Assembly (NCBI GenBank): GCA_949152475.1
Contig: OX424563.1
Location: forward strand, 39,628,120-39,692,119
DNA length: 64,000 nt
Direction: 5' to 3'
Origin: Terebella lapidaria
Taxonomy: Eukaryota; Annelida; Polychaeta; Terebellida; Terebellidae
Made by a program: the position numbers and the translations under genes. The notes under the pieces are model-generated. The model worked only from the letters and a program-made list of their open reading frames with translations. It made no database searches and was not told where the DNA came from. The first letter of the stretch is position 1. Each line of letters begins with the position of its first letter. Below, piece by piece: positions 42,897 through 57,611 of this stretch.

Positions 42897-45183
42897 CACG
42901 TTTTGCTCAACCGTAAGAGTGACATGCGATGCTCCACAGTACGATGGACATGGGACGCTCCATCATACGATGGAAATGTGACGCTCCACCGTACGATCGA
43001 CATGCGATGCTCCACCGTATGATCGACATGTGATGCTCCACCGTACGATGGACATGGGATCCTCCATCGTACGATGGACATGCGATGCTCCACCGTACGA
43101 TCGACATGCGATGCTCCACCGTACGATGGACATGCGATGTTCCATTGTACGATGGACATCTGATGCTCAACCATACGATGGACATGTGACACTCCGCTGT
43201 ACGATGGAAATGTGACGCTCCACTGTACGATGGACATGCGATGCTCCATCGTACGATGGACATGGGATGCTCTATCGTATGATGGACTAGCGATGCTCCA
43301 CCATAAGATGGACATGTGACGCCCCACCGTACGATGGACATGCGACGCTCCATCGTACGATGGACATGGGATGCTCCACCGTATGATGGACATGTGACGC
43401 TCTACCGTACGATGGACATGCGATGCTCCACCGTACGATGGACCTGTGATACTCCACCATACAATGGACATCTGACGCTCCACCGTATGATAGACATGCG
43501 ATGCTCCACCATACGATGGACATGTGATGCTCCACTGTACGATGGACATGTGACGCTCCACCCTATGATGGACATGCAAGGCTCCACTGTACAATGGACA
43601 TGTGACGCTCCACCGTACGATGGACATGCGATGCTCCACTGTACGATGGAAATGTGACGCTCCACCGAACGATGGACATGCAATGCTCCATCGTACGATG
43701 GGCTAGCGACGTTCCACCGTAAGATGGACATGCGACGCTCCATGTACGATGGACATGTGACGCTCCACCGTACGATGGACATGCGACGCTCCACTGTATG
43801 ATGGACATGCGATGCTTTACTGTACAATGGACATGTGATGCTCCACCGTATGATGGACATGTAACGCTCCATCGTACGATGGACTAGCGAAGCTCCACCG
43901 TAAGGTGGACATGCGACGCTCCACAGTACGTTGGACATGGGACGCTCCATCGTACGATGGACATGTGACACTCCACCGTACGATCGACATGCAATGCTTC
44001 ACAGTACCATGGACATGTGATGCTCCACCGTACGATGGACATCTAATGCTCCACCATACGATGGACATGCGATGCTCCACCGTACGATGGACATGTGATG
44101 CTCCACCGTACGATGGACATGCGACGCTCCACCGTACGATGGACATGCGATGCTCCACTGTACGATGGACATGTGACGCTCCACCGTATGATTGACATGC
44201 GAGGCTCCACTGTACGATGGACATGTGACGCTCCACCGTACGATGGACATGGGATGCTCCACCGTAGGATGGACATGTGACGCTCCACCGTACGATGGGC
44301 ATGCGATGCTCCAATGTACGATGGACATGTGATGCTCCACCGTACGATGGACATGGGACGCTCCACCGTATGATGGACATGCAAGGCTCCACTGTACAAT
44401 GGACATGTGACTCTCCACCGTACGATGGACATGGGATGCTCCACCGTATGATGGACATGTGACGCTCCACCGTATGATGGACATGTGACGCTCCACCGTA
44501 CGATGGACATGCGACGCTCCATCGTACGATGGACATGTGACAATCCACCGTACGATGGACATCTGACGCTCCTCTGCACGATGGACAAGCGACGCTCCAC
44601 TGTACGATGGACATGTGATGCTCCACCGTACGATGGACATGCGACGCTCCATCGTACGATGGACTAGCGACACTCCACCGTAAGATGGACATGCGAGGCT
44701 CCACCGTACGATGGACATGCGACGCTCCATCGCAGGATGAACATGCGACGCTCCACCGTACGAAGCACATGCGATGCTCCACCGTACGATGGACATGCGA
44801 CGCTCCACCGTACGATGGACATGCGACGCTCCATCGTACGATAGACATGTGACACTACACCGTAAGATGGACATGCGAGGCTCCACCGTACAATAGACAT
44901 GCGACGCTCCACTGTATGATGGACATGCGATGCTTTACTGTACAATGGACACGTTACGCTCAACCGTAAGATGGACATGCGATGCTCCACAGTACGATGG
45001 ACATGGGACGCTCCATCATACGATGGACATGTGATGCTCCACCATACGATCGACATGCGATGCTCCACCGTTCGATCGACATGTGATGCTCCACCGTACG
45101 ATGGACATGTGACGCTCCACCATACGATGGACATGTGACGCTCCACTGTATGATGGACATGCGATGCTTTACTGTACAATGGA
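42897..45183 (+). repeat. HOR unit, 2,287 bp (88 monomers), contains block B3
   Basis: Its length is 88 monomers less one base, explained by the 25-bp monomer at 43732-43756. Block B3 (about 43497-44920) matches B1 at an offset of 42,612 bp and B2 at 11,231 bp. Private differences include CCACCCTATGATGG near 43557 and CATGTAACGC near 43858. Confidence 0.85.
43732..43756 (+). repeat. 25-bp variant monomer (block B3)
   Basis: It is the third and last 25-bp monomer found, with the same core deletion as at 1120-1144. It marks the third B block and accounts for the last 1-bp shift in the marker spacing. Confidence 0.9.
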
Positions 45184-48100
45184 CACGTTTTGCTCAACCG
45201 TAAGAGTGAAATGCGATGCTCCACAGTACGATGGACATGGGACGCTCCATCATACGATGGAAATGTGACGCTCCACCGTACGATCGACATGCGATGCTCC
45301 ACCGTATGATCGACATGTGATGCTCCACCGTACGATGGACATGGGATCCTCCATCGTACGATGGACATGCGATGCTCCACCGTACGATCGACATGCGATG
45401 CTCCACCGTACGATGGACATGCGATGTTCCATTGTACGATGGACATCTGATGCTCCACCATACGATGGACATGTGACACTCCGCTGTACGATGGACATGT
45501 GACGCTCCACCGTACGATGGACATGCGACGCTCCATCGTACGATGGACATGGGATGCTCTATCGTATGATGGACTAGCGATGCTCCACCGTAAGATGGAC
45601 ATGTGACGCCCCACCGTACGATGGACATGCGACGCTCCATCGTACGATGGACATGGGATGCTCCACCGTATGATGGACATGTGACGCTCTACCGTACGAT
45701 GGACATGCGATGCTCCACCGTACGATGGACCTGTGATGCTCCACCATACAATGGACATCTGACGCTCCACCGTACGATAGACATGCGATGCTCCACCATA
45801 CGATGGACATGTGACGCTCCACCGTACGATGGACATGCGACGCTCCACCGTACGATGGACATGCGATGCTCCACTGTACGATGGACATGTGACGCTCCAC
45901 CGTATGATGGACATGCAAGGCTCCACTGTACAATGGACATGTGACGCTCCACTATACGATGGACATGCGATGCTCCACCGTATGATGGACATGCAACGCT
46001 CCATCGTACGGTGGACATGTGACGCTCCACCGTACGATGGACATGCGATGCTCCACTGTACGATGGACATGTGACGCTCCACCGTACGATGGACATGGGA
46101 TGCTCCTTCGTTCGATGGACATGTGACGCTCCACCGTACGATGGACATGGGATGCTCCACCGTAAGATGGACATGTGACGCTCCACCGTACGATGGGCAT
46201 GCGATGCTGAAATGTACGATGGACATGTGATGCTCCACCGTACGATGGACATGTGACGCTCCACCGTACGATGGTCATGCACGGCTCCACTGTACAATGG
46301 ACATGCGACGCTTCACCGTACGATGGACATGCGACGCTCCACCGTATGATGGACATGCGACGCTCCACTGTACGATGGACATGTGACGCTCCACCGTATG
46401 ATTGACATGCGAGGCTATACTGTACAATGGACATGTGACGCTCCACCGTATGATTGACATGCGAGGCTATACTGTACAATGGACATGTGACGCTCCACCG
46501 TACGATGGACATGGGATGCTCCTTCGTACGATGGACATGTGACGCTCTACCGTACGATGGACATGGGATGCTCCACCGTAGGATGGACATGTGACGCTCC
46601 ACCATACGATGGGCATGCGATGCTCCAATGTACGATGGACATGTGATGCTCCAACGTACGATGGACATGTGACGCTCCACCGTACGACGGTCATGCAAGG
46701 CTCCACTGTACCATGGACATGTGACGCTCCACCGTACGATGGACATGCGACGCTCCACCGTATGATGGACATGCGACGCTCCACTGTACGATGGACATGT
46801 GACGCTCCACCGTATGATTGACATGCGAGGCTCCACCGTACGATGGACATGCGATGCTCCACCGTACGATGGACATGCGATGCTCCACTGTACGATGGAC
46901 ATGTGACGCTCCACCGTATGATTGACATGCGAGGCTCCACTGTACGATGGACATGTGACGCTCCACCGTACGATGGACATGGGATGCTCCTGCATACGAT
47001 GGACATGTGACGCTCCACCGTACGATGGACATGGGATGCTCCACCGTAGGATGGACATGTGACGCTCCACCGTACGATGGGCATGCGATGCTCCAATGTA
47101 CGATGGACATGTGATGCTCCACCGTACGATGGACATGTGACGCTCCACCGTATGATGGACATGCAAGGCTCCACTGTACAATGGACATGTGACGCTCCAC
47201 CGTACGATGGACATGGGATGCTGCACCGTATGATGAACATGTGACGCTCCACCGTATGATGGACATGTGACGCTCCACCGTACGATGGACATGCGACGCT
47301 CCATCGTACGATGGACATGTGACAATCCACCGTACGATGGACATCTGAAGCTCCTCTGCACGATGGACAAGCGACGCTCCACTGTACGATGGACATGTGA
47401 TGCTCCACCGTACGATGGACATGCGACGCTCCATCGTACGATGGACATGTGATGCTCCACCGTACGATGGACATGCGACGCTCCATCGTACGATGGACTA
47501 GCGACACTCCACCGTAAGATGGACATGCGACGCTCCACCGTACGATGGACATGGGACGCTCCATCATACGATGGACATGTGATGCTCCACCATACGATCG
47601 ACATGCGATGCTCCACCGTATGATCGACATGTGATGCTCCACCGTACGATGGACATGTGACGCTCCACCGTACGATGGACATGGGATGCTCCACCGTATG
47701 ATGGACATGTGACGCTCCACCGTATGATGGACATGTGACGCTCCACCGTACGATGGACATGCGACGCTCCATCGTACGATGGACATGTGACAATCCACCG
47801 TACGATGGACATCTGACGCTCCTCTGCACGATGGACAAGCGACGCTCCACTGTACGATGGACATGTGATGCTCCACCATACGATGGACATGCGACGCTCC
47901 ATCGTACGATGGACTAGCGACACTCCACCGTAAGATGGACTGGCGAGGCTCCACCGTATGATGGACATGCGACGCTCCATCGCAGGATGAACATGCGACG
48001 CTCCACCGTACGAAGGACATGCGATGCTCCACCGTACGATGGACATGCGACGCTCCACCGTACGATGGACATGCGACGCTCCATCGTACGATAGACATGT

Positions 48101-48433
48101 GACACTACACCGTAAGATGGACATGCGAGGCTCCACCGTACAATAGACATGCGACGCTCCACTGTATGAATGACATGCGATGTTTTACTGTACAATGGAC
48201 ACGTTACGCTCAACCGTAAGATGGACATGCGATGCTCCACAGTACGATGGACATGGGACGCTCCATCATACGATGGACATGTGATGCTCCACCATACGAT
48301 CGACATGCGATGCTCCACCGTTCGATCGACATGTGATGCTCCACCGTACGATGGACATGTGACGCTCCACCATACGATGGACATGTGATGCTCCACTGTA
48401 TGATGGACATGCGATGCTTTACTGTACAATGGA
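45184..48433 (+). repeat. HOR unit, 3,250 bp (125 monomers), hybrid
   Basis: The left part, to about 46.3 kb, resembles the start of the 97-mer and then the 23.6-kb type; it shares CATCGTACGGTGG, here near 46002. From about 46467 it matches 37576 onward at an offset of 8,891 bp. It includes a perfect 52-bp dimer duplication at 46383-46486. Just after this unit the sequence switches to the type seen at 6.5-13 kb. Confidence 0.82.
46383..46486 (+). repeat. Perfect tandem duplication of a monomer pair (2 x 52 bp)
   Basis: Bases 46383-46434 and 46435-46486 are identical. Each holds a TATGATTGAC monomer followed by a GAGGCTATACTG monomer. Elsewhere this pair appears once per block. It is the smallest clear duplication in the window and shows that short, two-monomer steps also occur. 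Confidence 0.88.
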
Positions 48434-50955
48434 CACGTTTTGCTCAACCGTAAGAGTGACATGCGATGCTCCACAGTACGATGGACATGGGACGCTCCAT
48501 CATACGATGGAAATGTGACGCTCCACCGTACGATCGACATGCGATGCTCCACCGTATGATCGACATGTGATGCTCCACCGTACGATGGACATGGGATCCT
48601 CCATCGTACGATGGACATGCGATGCTCCACCGTACGATCGACATGCGATGCTCCACCGTACGATGGACATGCGATGTTCCATTGTACGATGGACATCTGA
48701 TGCTCCACCATACGATGGACATGTGACACTCCGCTGTACGATGGACATGTGACGCTCCACCGTACGATGGACATGCGACGCTCCATCGTACGATGGACAT
48801 GGGATGCTCTATCGTATGATGGACTAGCGATGCTCCACCGTAAGATGGACATGTGACGCCCCACAGTACGATGGACATGCGACGCTCCATCGTACGATGG
48901 ACATGGGATGCTCCACCGTATGATGGACATGTGACGCTCTACCGTACGATGGACATGCGATGCTCCACCGTACGATGGACCTGTGATGCTCCACCATACA
49001 ATGGACATCTGACGCTCCACCGTACGATAGACATGCGATGCTCCACCATACGATGGACATGTGACGCTCCACCGTACGATGGACATGCGACGCTCCACCG
49101 TACGATGGACATGCGATGCTCCACTGTACGATGGACATGTGACGCTCCACCGTATGATGGACATGCAAGGCTCCACTGTACAATGGACATGTGACGCTCC
49201 ACTATACGATGGACATGCGATGCTCCACCGTATGATGGACATGCAACGCTCCATCGTACGATGGACATGTGACGCTCCACCGTACGATGGACATGCGATG
49301 CTCCACTGTACGATGGACATGTGACGCTCCACCGTATGATTGACATGCGACGCTATACTGTACGATGGACATGTGACGCTCCACCGTACGATGGACATGG
49401 GATGCTCCTTCGTTCGATGGACATGTGACGCTCCACCGTACGATGGACATGGGATGCTCCACCGTAAGATGGACATGTGACGCTCCACCGTACGATGGGC
49501 ATGCGATGCTGAAATGTACGATGGACATGTGATGCTCCACCGTACGATGGACATGTGACGCTGCACCGTACGATGGTCATGCAAGGCTCCACTGTACAAT
49601 GGACATGCGACGCTCCACCGTACGATGGACATGCGACGCTCCACCGTATGATGGACATGCGACGCTCCACTGTACGATGGACATGTGACGCTCCACCGTA
49701 TGATTGACATGCGAGGCTCCACCGTACGATGGACATGCGACGCTCCACCGTACGATGGACATGCGATGCTCCACTGTACGATGGACATGTGATGCTCCAC
49801 CGTATGATTGACATGCGAGACTCCACTGTACGTTGGACATGTGACGCTCCACCGTACGATGGACATGGGATGCTCCTTCGTACGATGGACATGTGACGCT
49901 CCACCGTACGATGGACATGGGATGCTCCACCGTAGGATGGACATGTGACGCTCCACCGTATGATGGACATGCAATGCTCCACTGTACAATGGACATGTGA
50001 AGCTCCACCGTACGATGGACATGGGATGCTCCACCGTATGATGGACATGTGACGCTCCACCGTATGATGGACCTGTGATGCTCCACCATACGATGGACAT
50101 CTGACGCTCCACCGTACGATAGACATGCGATGCTCCACCATACGATGGACATGTGACGCTCCACCGTACGATGGACACGCGACGCTCCACCGTATGATGG
50201 ACATGCAACGCTCCACCGTACGATGGACATGCGATGCTCCACTGTACGATGGACATGTGACGCTCCACCGTATGATTGACATGCGAGGCTCCACTGTACG
50301 ATGGACATGTGACAATCCACCGTACGATGGACATCTGACGCTCCTCTGCACGATGGACAAGCGACGCTCCACTGTACGATGGACATGTGATGCTCCACCG
50401 TACGATGGACATGCGACGCTCCATCGTACGATGGACTAGCGACACTCCACCGTAAGATGGACTGGCGAGGCTCCACCGTACGATGGACATGCGACGCTCC
50501 ATCGCAGGATGAACATGCGACGCTCCACCGTACGAAGGACATGCGATGCTCCACCGTACGATGGACATGCGACGCTCCACCGTACGATGGACATGCGACG
50601 CTCCATCGTACGATAGACATGTGACACTACACCGTAAGATGGACATGCGAGGCTCCACCGTACAATAGACATGCGACGCTCCACTGTATGAATGACATGC
50701 GATGTTTTACTGTACAATGGACACGTTACGCTCAACCGTAAGATGGACATGCGATGCTCCACAGTACGATGGACATGGGACGCTCCATCATACGATGGAC
50801 ATGTGATGCTCCACCATACGATCGACATGCGATGCTCCACCGTTCGATCGACATGTGATGCTCCACCGTACGATGGACATGTGACGCTCCACCATACGAT
50901 GGACATGTGATGCTCCACTGTATGATGGACATGCGATGCTTTACTGTACAATGGA
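48434..50955 (+). repeat. HOR unit, 2,522 bp (97 monomers), copy 4
   Basis: It matches 6550-9071 at an offset of 41,884 bp (1,611 monomers less the two bases lost in B2 and B3). I noticed no internal difference. It begins the second superblock, which runs to the window edge. Confidence 0.9.
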
Positions 50956-53900
50956 CACGTTTTGCTCAACCGTAAGAGTGACATGCGATGCTCCACAGTA
51001 CGATGGACATGGGACGCTCCATCATACGATGGAAATGTGACGCTCCACCGTACGATCGACATGCGATGCTCCACCGTATGATCGACATGTGATGCTCCAC
51101 CGTACGATGGACATGGGATCCTCCATCGTACGATGGACATGCGATGCTCCACCGTACGATCGACATGCGATGCTCCACCGTACGATGGACATGCGATGTT
51201 CCATTGTACGATGGACATCTGATGCTCCACCATACGATGGACATGTGACACTCCGCTGTACGATGGACATGTGACGCTCCACCGTACGATGGACATGCGA
51301 CGCTCCATCGTACGATGGACATGGGATGCTCTATCGTATGATGGACTAGCGATGCTCCACCGTAAGATGGACATGTGACGCCCCACAGTACGATGGACAT
51401 GCGACGCTCCATCGTACGATGGACATGGGATGCTCCACCGTATGATGGACATGTGACGCTCTACCGTACGATGGACATGCGATGCTCCACCGTACGATGG
51501 ACCTGTGATGCTCCACCATACAATGGACATCTGACGCTCCACCGTACGATAGACATGCGATGCTCCACCATACGATGGACATGTGACGCTCCACCGTACG
51601 ATGGACATGCGACGCTCCACCGTACGATGGACATGCGATGCTCCACTGTACGATGGACATGTGACGCTCCACCGTATGATGGACATGCAAGGCTCCACTG
51701 TACAATGGACATGTGACGCTCCACTATACGATGGACATGCGATGCTCCACCGTATGATGGACATGCAACGCTCCATCGTACGATGGACATGTGACGCTCC
51801 ACCGTACGATGGACATGCGATGCTCCACTGTACGATGGACATGTGACGCTCCACCGTATGATTGACATGCGACGCTATACTGTACGATGGACATGTGACG
51901 CTCCACCGTACGATGGACATGGGATGCTCCTTCGTTCGATGGACATGTGACGCTCCACCGTACGATGGACATGGGATGCTCCACCGTAAGATGGACATGT
52001 GACGCTCCACCGTACGATGGGCATGCGATGCTGAAATGTACGATGGACATGTGATGCTCCACCGTACGATGGACATGTGACGCTGCACCGTACGATGGTC
52101 ATGCAAGGCTCCACTGTACAATGGACATGCGACGCTCCACCGTACGATGGACATGCGACGCTCCACCGTATGATGGACATGCGACGCTCCACTGTACGAT
52201 GGACATGTGACGCTCCACCGTATGATTGACATGCGAGGCTCCACCGTACGATGGACATGCGACGCTCCACCGTACGATGGACATGCGATGCTCCACTGTA
52301 CGATGGACATGTGATGATCCACCGTATGATTGACATGCGAGACTCCACTGTACGTTGGACATGTGACGCTCCACCGTACGATGGACATGGGATGCTCCTT
52401 CGTACGATGGACATGTGACGCTCCACCGTACGATGGACATGGGATGCTCCACCGTAGGATGGACATGTGACGCTCCACCGTATGATGGACATGCAATGCT
52501 CCACTGTACAATGGACATGTGAAGCTCCACCATACGATGGACATGGGATGCTCCACCGTATGATGGACATGTGACGCTCCACCGTATGATGGACCTGTGA
52601 TGCTCCACCATACGATGGACATCTGACGCTCCACCGTACGATAGACATGCGATGCTCCACCATACGATGGACATATGACGCTCCACCGTACGATGGACAC
52701 GCGACGCTCCACCGTATGATGGACATGCAACGCTCCATCGTACGATGGACATGTGACGCTCCACCATACGATGGACATCTGACGCTCCACCGTACAATGG
52801 ACATGCGATGCTCCACTGTACGATGGACATGTGACGCTCCACCGTATGATTGACATGCGAGGCTATACTGTACAATGGACATGTGACGCTCCACCGTACG
52901 ATGGACATGGGATGCTCCTTCGTACGATGGACATGTGACGCTCCACCGTACGATGGACATGGGATGCTCCACCGTAGGATGGACATGTGACGCTCCACCA
53001 TACGATGGGCATGCGATGCTCCAATGTACGATGGACATGTGATGCTCCAACGTACGATGGACCTGTGACGCTCCACCGTACGACGGTCATGCAAGGCTCC
53101 ACTGTACCATGGACATGTGACGCTCCACCGTACGATGGACATGCGACGCTCCACCGTACGATGGACATGCGACGCTCCACTGTACGATGGACATGTGACG
53201 CTCCACCGTATGATTGACATGCGAGGCTCCACCGTACGATGGACATGCGACGCTCCACCGTACGATGGACATGCGATGCTCCACTGTACGATGGACATGT
53301 GACGCTCCACCGTATGATTGACATGCGAGGCTCCACTGTACGATGGACATGTGACGCTCCACCGTACGATGGACATGGGATGCTCCACTGTACGATGGAC
53401 ATGTGATGCTCCACCGTATGATTGACATGCGAGACTCCACTGTACGTTGGACATGTGACGCTCCACCGTACGATGGACATGGGATGCTCCTTCGTACGAT
53501 GGACATGTGACGCTCCACCGTACGATGGACATGGGATGCTCCACCGTAGGATGGACATGTGACGCTCCACCGTATGATGGACATGCAATGCTCCACTGTA
53601 CAATGGACATGTGAAGCTCCACCGTACGATGGACATGGGATGCTCCACCGTAGGATGGACATGTGACGCTCCACCGTATGATGGACCTGTGATGCTCCAC
53701 CATACGATGGACATCTGACGCTCCACCGTACGATAGACATGCGATGCTCCACCATACGATGAACATGTGACGCTCCACCGTACGATGGACACGCGACGCT
53801 CCACCGTATGATGGACATGCAACGCTCCATCGTACGATGGACATGTGACGCTCCACCATACGATGGACATCTGACGCTCCACCGTACGATGGACATGCGA

Positions 53901-55089
53901 TGCTCCACTGTACGATGGACATGTGACGCTCCACCGTATGATTGACATGCGAGGCTATACTGTACAATGGACATGTGACGCTCCACCGTACGATGGACAT
54001 GGGATGCTCCTTCGTACGATGGACATGTGACGCTCCACCGTACGATGGACATGGGATGCTCCACCGTAGGATGGACATGTGACGCTCCACCATACGATGG
54101 GCATGCGATGCTCCAATGTACGATGGACATGTGATGCTCCAACGTACGATGGACATGTGACGCTCCACCGTACGACGGTCATGCAAGGCTCCACTGTACC
54201 ATGGACATGTGACGCTCCACCGTACGATGGACATGCGACGCTCCACCGTACGATGGACATGCGACGCTCCACTGTACGATGGACATGTGACGCTCCACCG
54301 TATGATTGACATGCGAGGCTCCACCGTACGATGGACATGCGACGCTCCACCGTACGATGGACATGCGATGCTCCACTGTACGATGGACATGTGACGCTCC
54401 ACCGTATGATTGACATGCGAGGCTCCACTGTACGATGGACATGTGACAATCCAGCGTACGATGGACATCTGACGCTCCTCTGCACGATGGACAAGCGACG
54501 CTCCACTGTACGATGGACATGTGATGCTCCACCGTACGATGGACATGCGACGCTCCATCGTACGATGGACTAGCGACACTCCACCGTAAGATGGACTGGC
54601 GAGGCTCCACCGTACGATGGACATGCGACGCTCCATCGCAGGATGAACATGCGACGCTCCACCGTACGAAGGACATGCGATGCTCCACCGTACGATGGAC
54701 ATGCGACGCTCCACCGTACGATGGACATGCGACGCTCCATCGTACGATAGACATGTGACACTACACCGTAAGATGGACATGCGAGGCTCCACCGTACAAT
54801 AGACATGCGACGCTCCACTGTATGAATGACATGCGATGTTTTACTGTACAATGGACACGTTACGCTCAACCGTAAGATGGACATGCGATGCTCCACAGTA
54901 CGATGGACATGGGACGCTCCATCATACGATGGACATGTGATGCTCCACCATACGATCGACATGCGATGCTCCACCGTTCGATCGACATGTGATGCTCCAC
55001 CGTACGATGGACATGTGACGCTCCACCATACGATGGACATGTGATGCTCCACTGTATGATGGACATGCGATGCTTTACTGTACAATGGA
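50956..55089 (+). repeat. HOR unit, 4,134 bp (159 monomers), copy 2
   Basis: It matches 9072-13205 at an offset of 41,884 bp, including the 1,092-bp internal duplication (here about 52287-54445). Differences seen are A at 52675, C at 53063 and G at 54454, plus two sites (53520 and 54222) where this copy keeps G and the partner has A. Five differences in about 4.1 kb is a minimum count. Confidence 0.88.
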
Positions 55090-57611
55090 CACGTTTTGCT
55101 CAACCGTAAGAGTGACATGCGATGCTCCACAGTACGATGGACATGGGACGCTCCATCATACGATGGAAATGTGACGCTCCACCGTACGATCGACATGCGA
55201 TGCTCCACCGTATGATCGACATGTGATGCTCCACCGTACGATGGACATGGGATCCTCCATCGTACGATGGACATGCGATGCTCCACCGTACGATCGACAT
55301 GCGATGCTCCACCGTACGATGGACATGCGATGTTCCATTGTACGATGGACATCTGATGCTCCACCATACGATGGACATGTGACACTCCGCTGTACGATGG
55401 ACATGTGACGCTCCACCGTACGATGGACATGCGACGCTCCATCGTACGATGGACATGGGATGCTCTATCGTATGATGGACTAGCGATGCTCCACCGTAAG
55501 ATGGACATGTGACGCCCCACAGTACGATGGACATGCGACGCTCCATCGTACGATGGACATGGGATGCTCCACCGTATGATGGACATGTGACGCTCTACCG
55601 TACGATGGACATGCGATGCTCCACCGTACGATGGACCTGTGATGCTCCACCATACAATGGACATCTGACGCTCCACCGTACGATAGACATGCGATGCTCC
55701 ACCATACGATGGACATGTGACGCTCCACCGTACGATGGACATGCGACGCTCCACCGTACGATGGACATGCGATGCTCCACTGTACGATGGACATGTGACG
55801 CTCCACCGTATGATGGACATGCAAGGCTCCACTGTACAATGGACATGTGACGCTCCACTATACGATGGACATGCGATGCTCCACCGTATGATGGACATGC
55901 AACGCTCCATCGTACGATGGACATGTGACGCTCCACCGTACGATGGACATGCGATGCTCCACTGTACGATGGACATGTGACGCTCCACCGTATGATTGAC
56001 ATGCGACGCTATACTGTACGATGGACATGTGACGCTCCACCGTACGATGGACATGGGATGCTCCTTCGTTCGATGGACATGTGACGCTCCACCGTACGAT
56101 GGACATGGGATGCTCCACCGTAAGATGGACATGTGACGCTCCACCGTACGATGGGCATGCGATGCTGAAATGTACGATGGACATGTGATGCTCCACCGTA
56201 CGATGGACATGTGACGCTGCACCGTACGATGGTCATGCAAGGCTCCACTGTACAATGGACATGCGACGCTCCACCGTACGATGGACATGCGACGCTCCAC
56301 CGTATGATGGACATGCGACGCTCCACTGTACGATGGACATGTGACGCTCCACCGTATGATTGACATGCGAGGCTCCACCGTACGATGGACATGCGACGCT
56401 CCACCGTACGATGGACATGCGATGCTCCACTGTACGATGGACATGTGATGCTCCACCGTATGATTGACATGCGAGACTCCACTGTACGTTGGACATGTGA
56501 CGCTCCACCGTACGATGGACATGGGATGCTCCTTCGTACGATGGACATGTGACGCTCCACCGTACGATGGACATGGGATGCTCCACCGTAGGATGGACAT
56601 GTGACGCTCCACCGTATGATGGACATGCAATGCTCCACTGTACAATGGACATGTGAAGCTCCACCGTACGATGGACATGGGATGCTCCACCGTATGATGG
56701 ACATGTGACGCTCCACCGTATGATGGACCTGTGATGCTCCACCATACGATGGACATCTGACGCTCCACCGTACGATAGACATGCGATGCTCCACCATACG
56801 ATGGACATGTGACGCTCCACCGTACGATGGACACGCGACGCTCCACCGTATGATGGACATGCAACGCTCCACCGTACGATGGACATGCGATGCTCCACTG
56901 TACGATGGACATGTGACGCTCCACCGTATGATTGACATGCGAGGCTCCACTGTACGATGGACATGTGACAATCCACCGTACGATGGACATCTGACGCTCC
57001 TCTGCACGATGGACAAGCGACGCTCCACTGTACGATGGACATGTGATGCTCCACCGTACGATGGACATGCGACGCTCCATCGTACGATGGACTAGCGACA
57101 CTCCACCGTAAGATGGACTGGCGAGGCTCCACCGTACGATGGACATGCGACGCTCCATCGCAGGATGAACATGCGACGCTCCACCGTACGAAGGACATGC
57201 GATGCTCCACCGTACGATGGACATGCGACGCTCCACCGTACGATGGACATGCGACGCTCCATCGTACGATAGACATGTGACACTACACCGTAAGATGGAC
57301 ATGCGAGGCTCCACCGTACAATAGACATGCGACGCTCCACTGTATGAATGACATGCGATGTTTTACTGTACAATGGACACGTTACGCTCAACCGTAAGAT
57401 GGACATGCGATGCTCCACAGTACGATGGACATGGGACGCTCCATCATACGATGGACATGTGATGCTCCACCATACGATCGACATGCGATGCTCCACCGTT
57501 CGATCGACATGTGATGCTCCACCGTACGATGGACATGTGACGCTCCACCATACGATGGACATGTGATGCTCCACTGTATGATGGACATGCGATGCTTTAC
57601 TGTACAATGGA
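55090..57611 (+). repeat. HOR unit, 2,522 bp (97 monomers), copy 5
   Basis: It corresponds to 18484-21005 at an offset of 36,606 bp. Relative to the left superblock, the 106-mer and 97-mer that would precede it (5,278 bp) are absent. It lacks the private changes of 18484-21005 near 19841 and 20603, so those arose after the two superblocks separated or were lost here. Confidence 0.9.
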
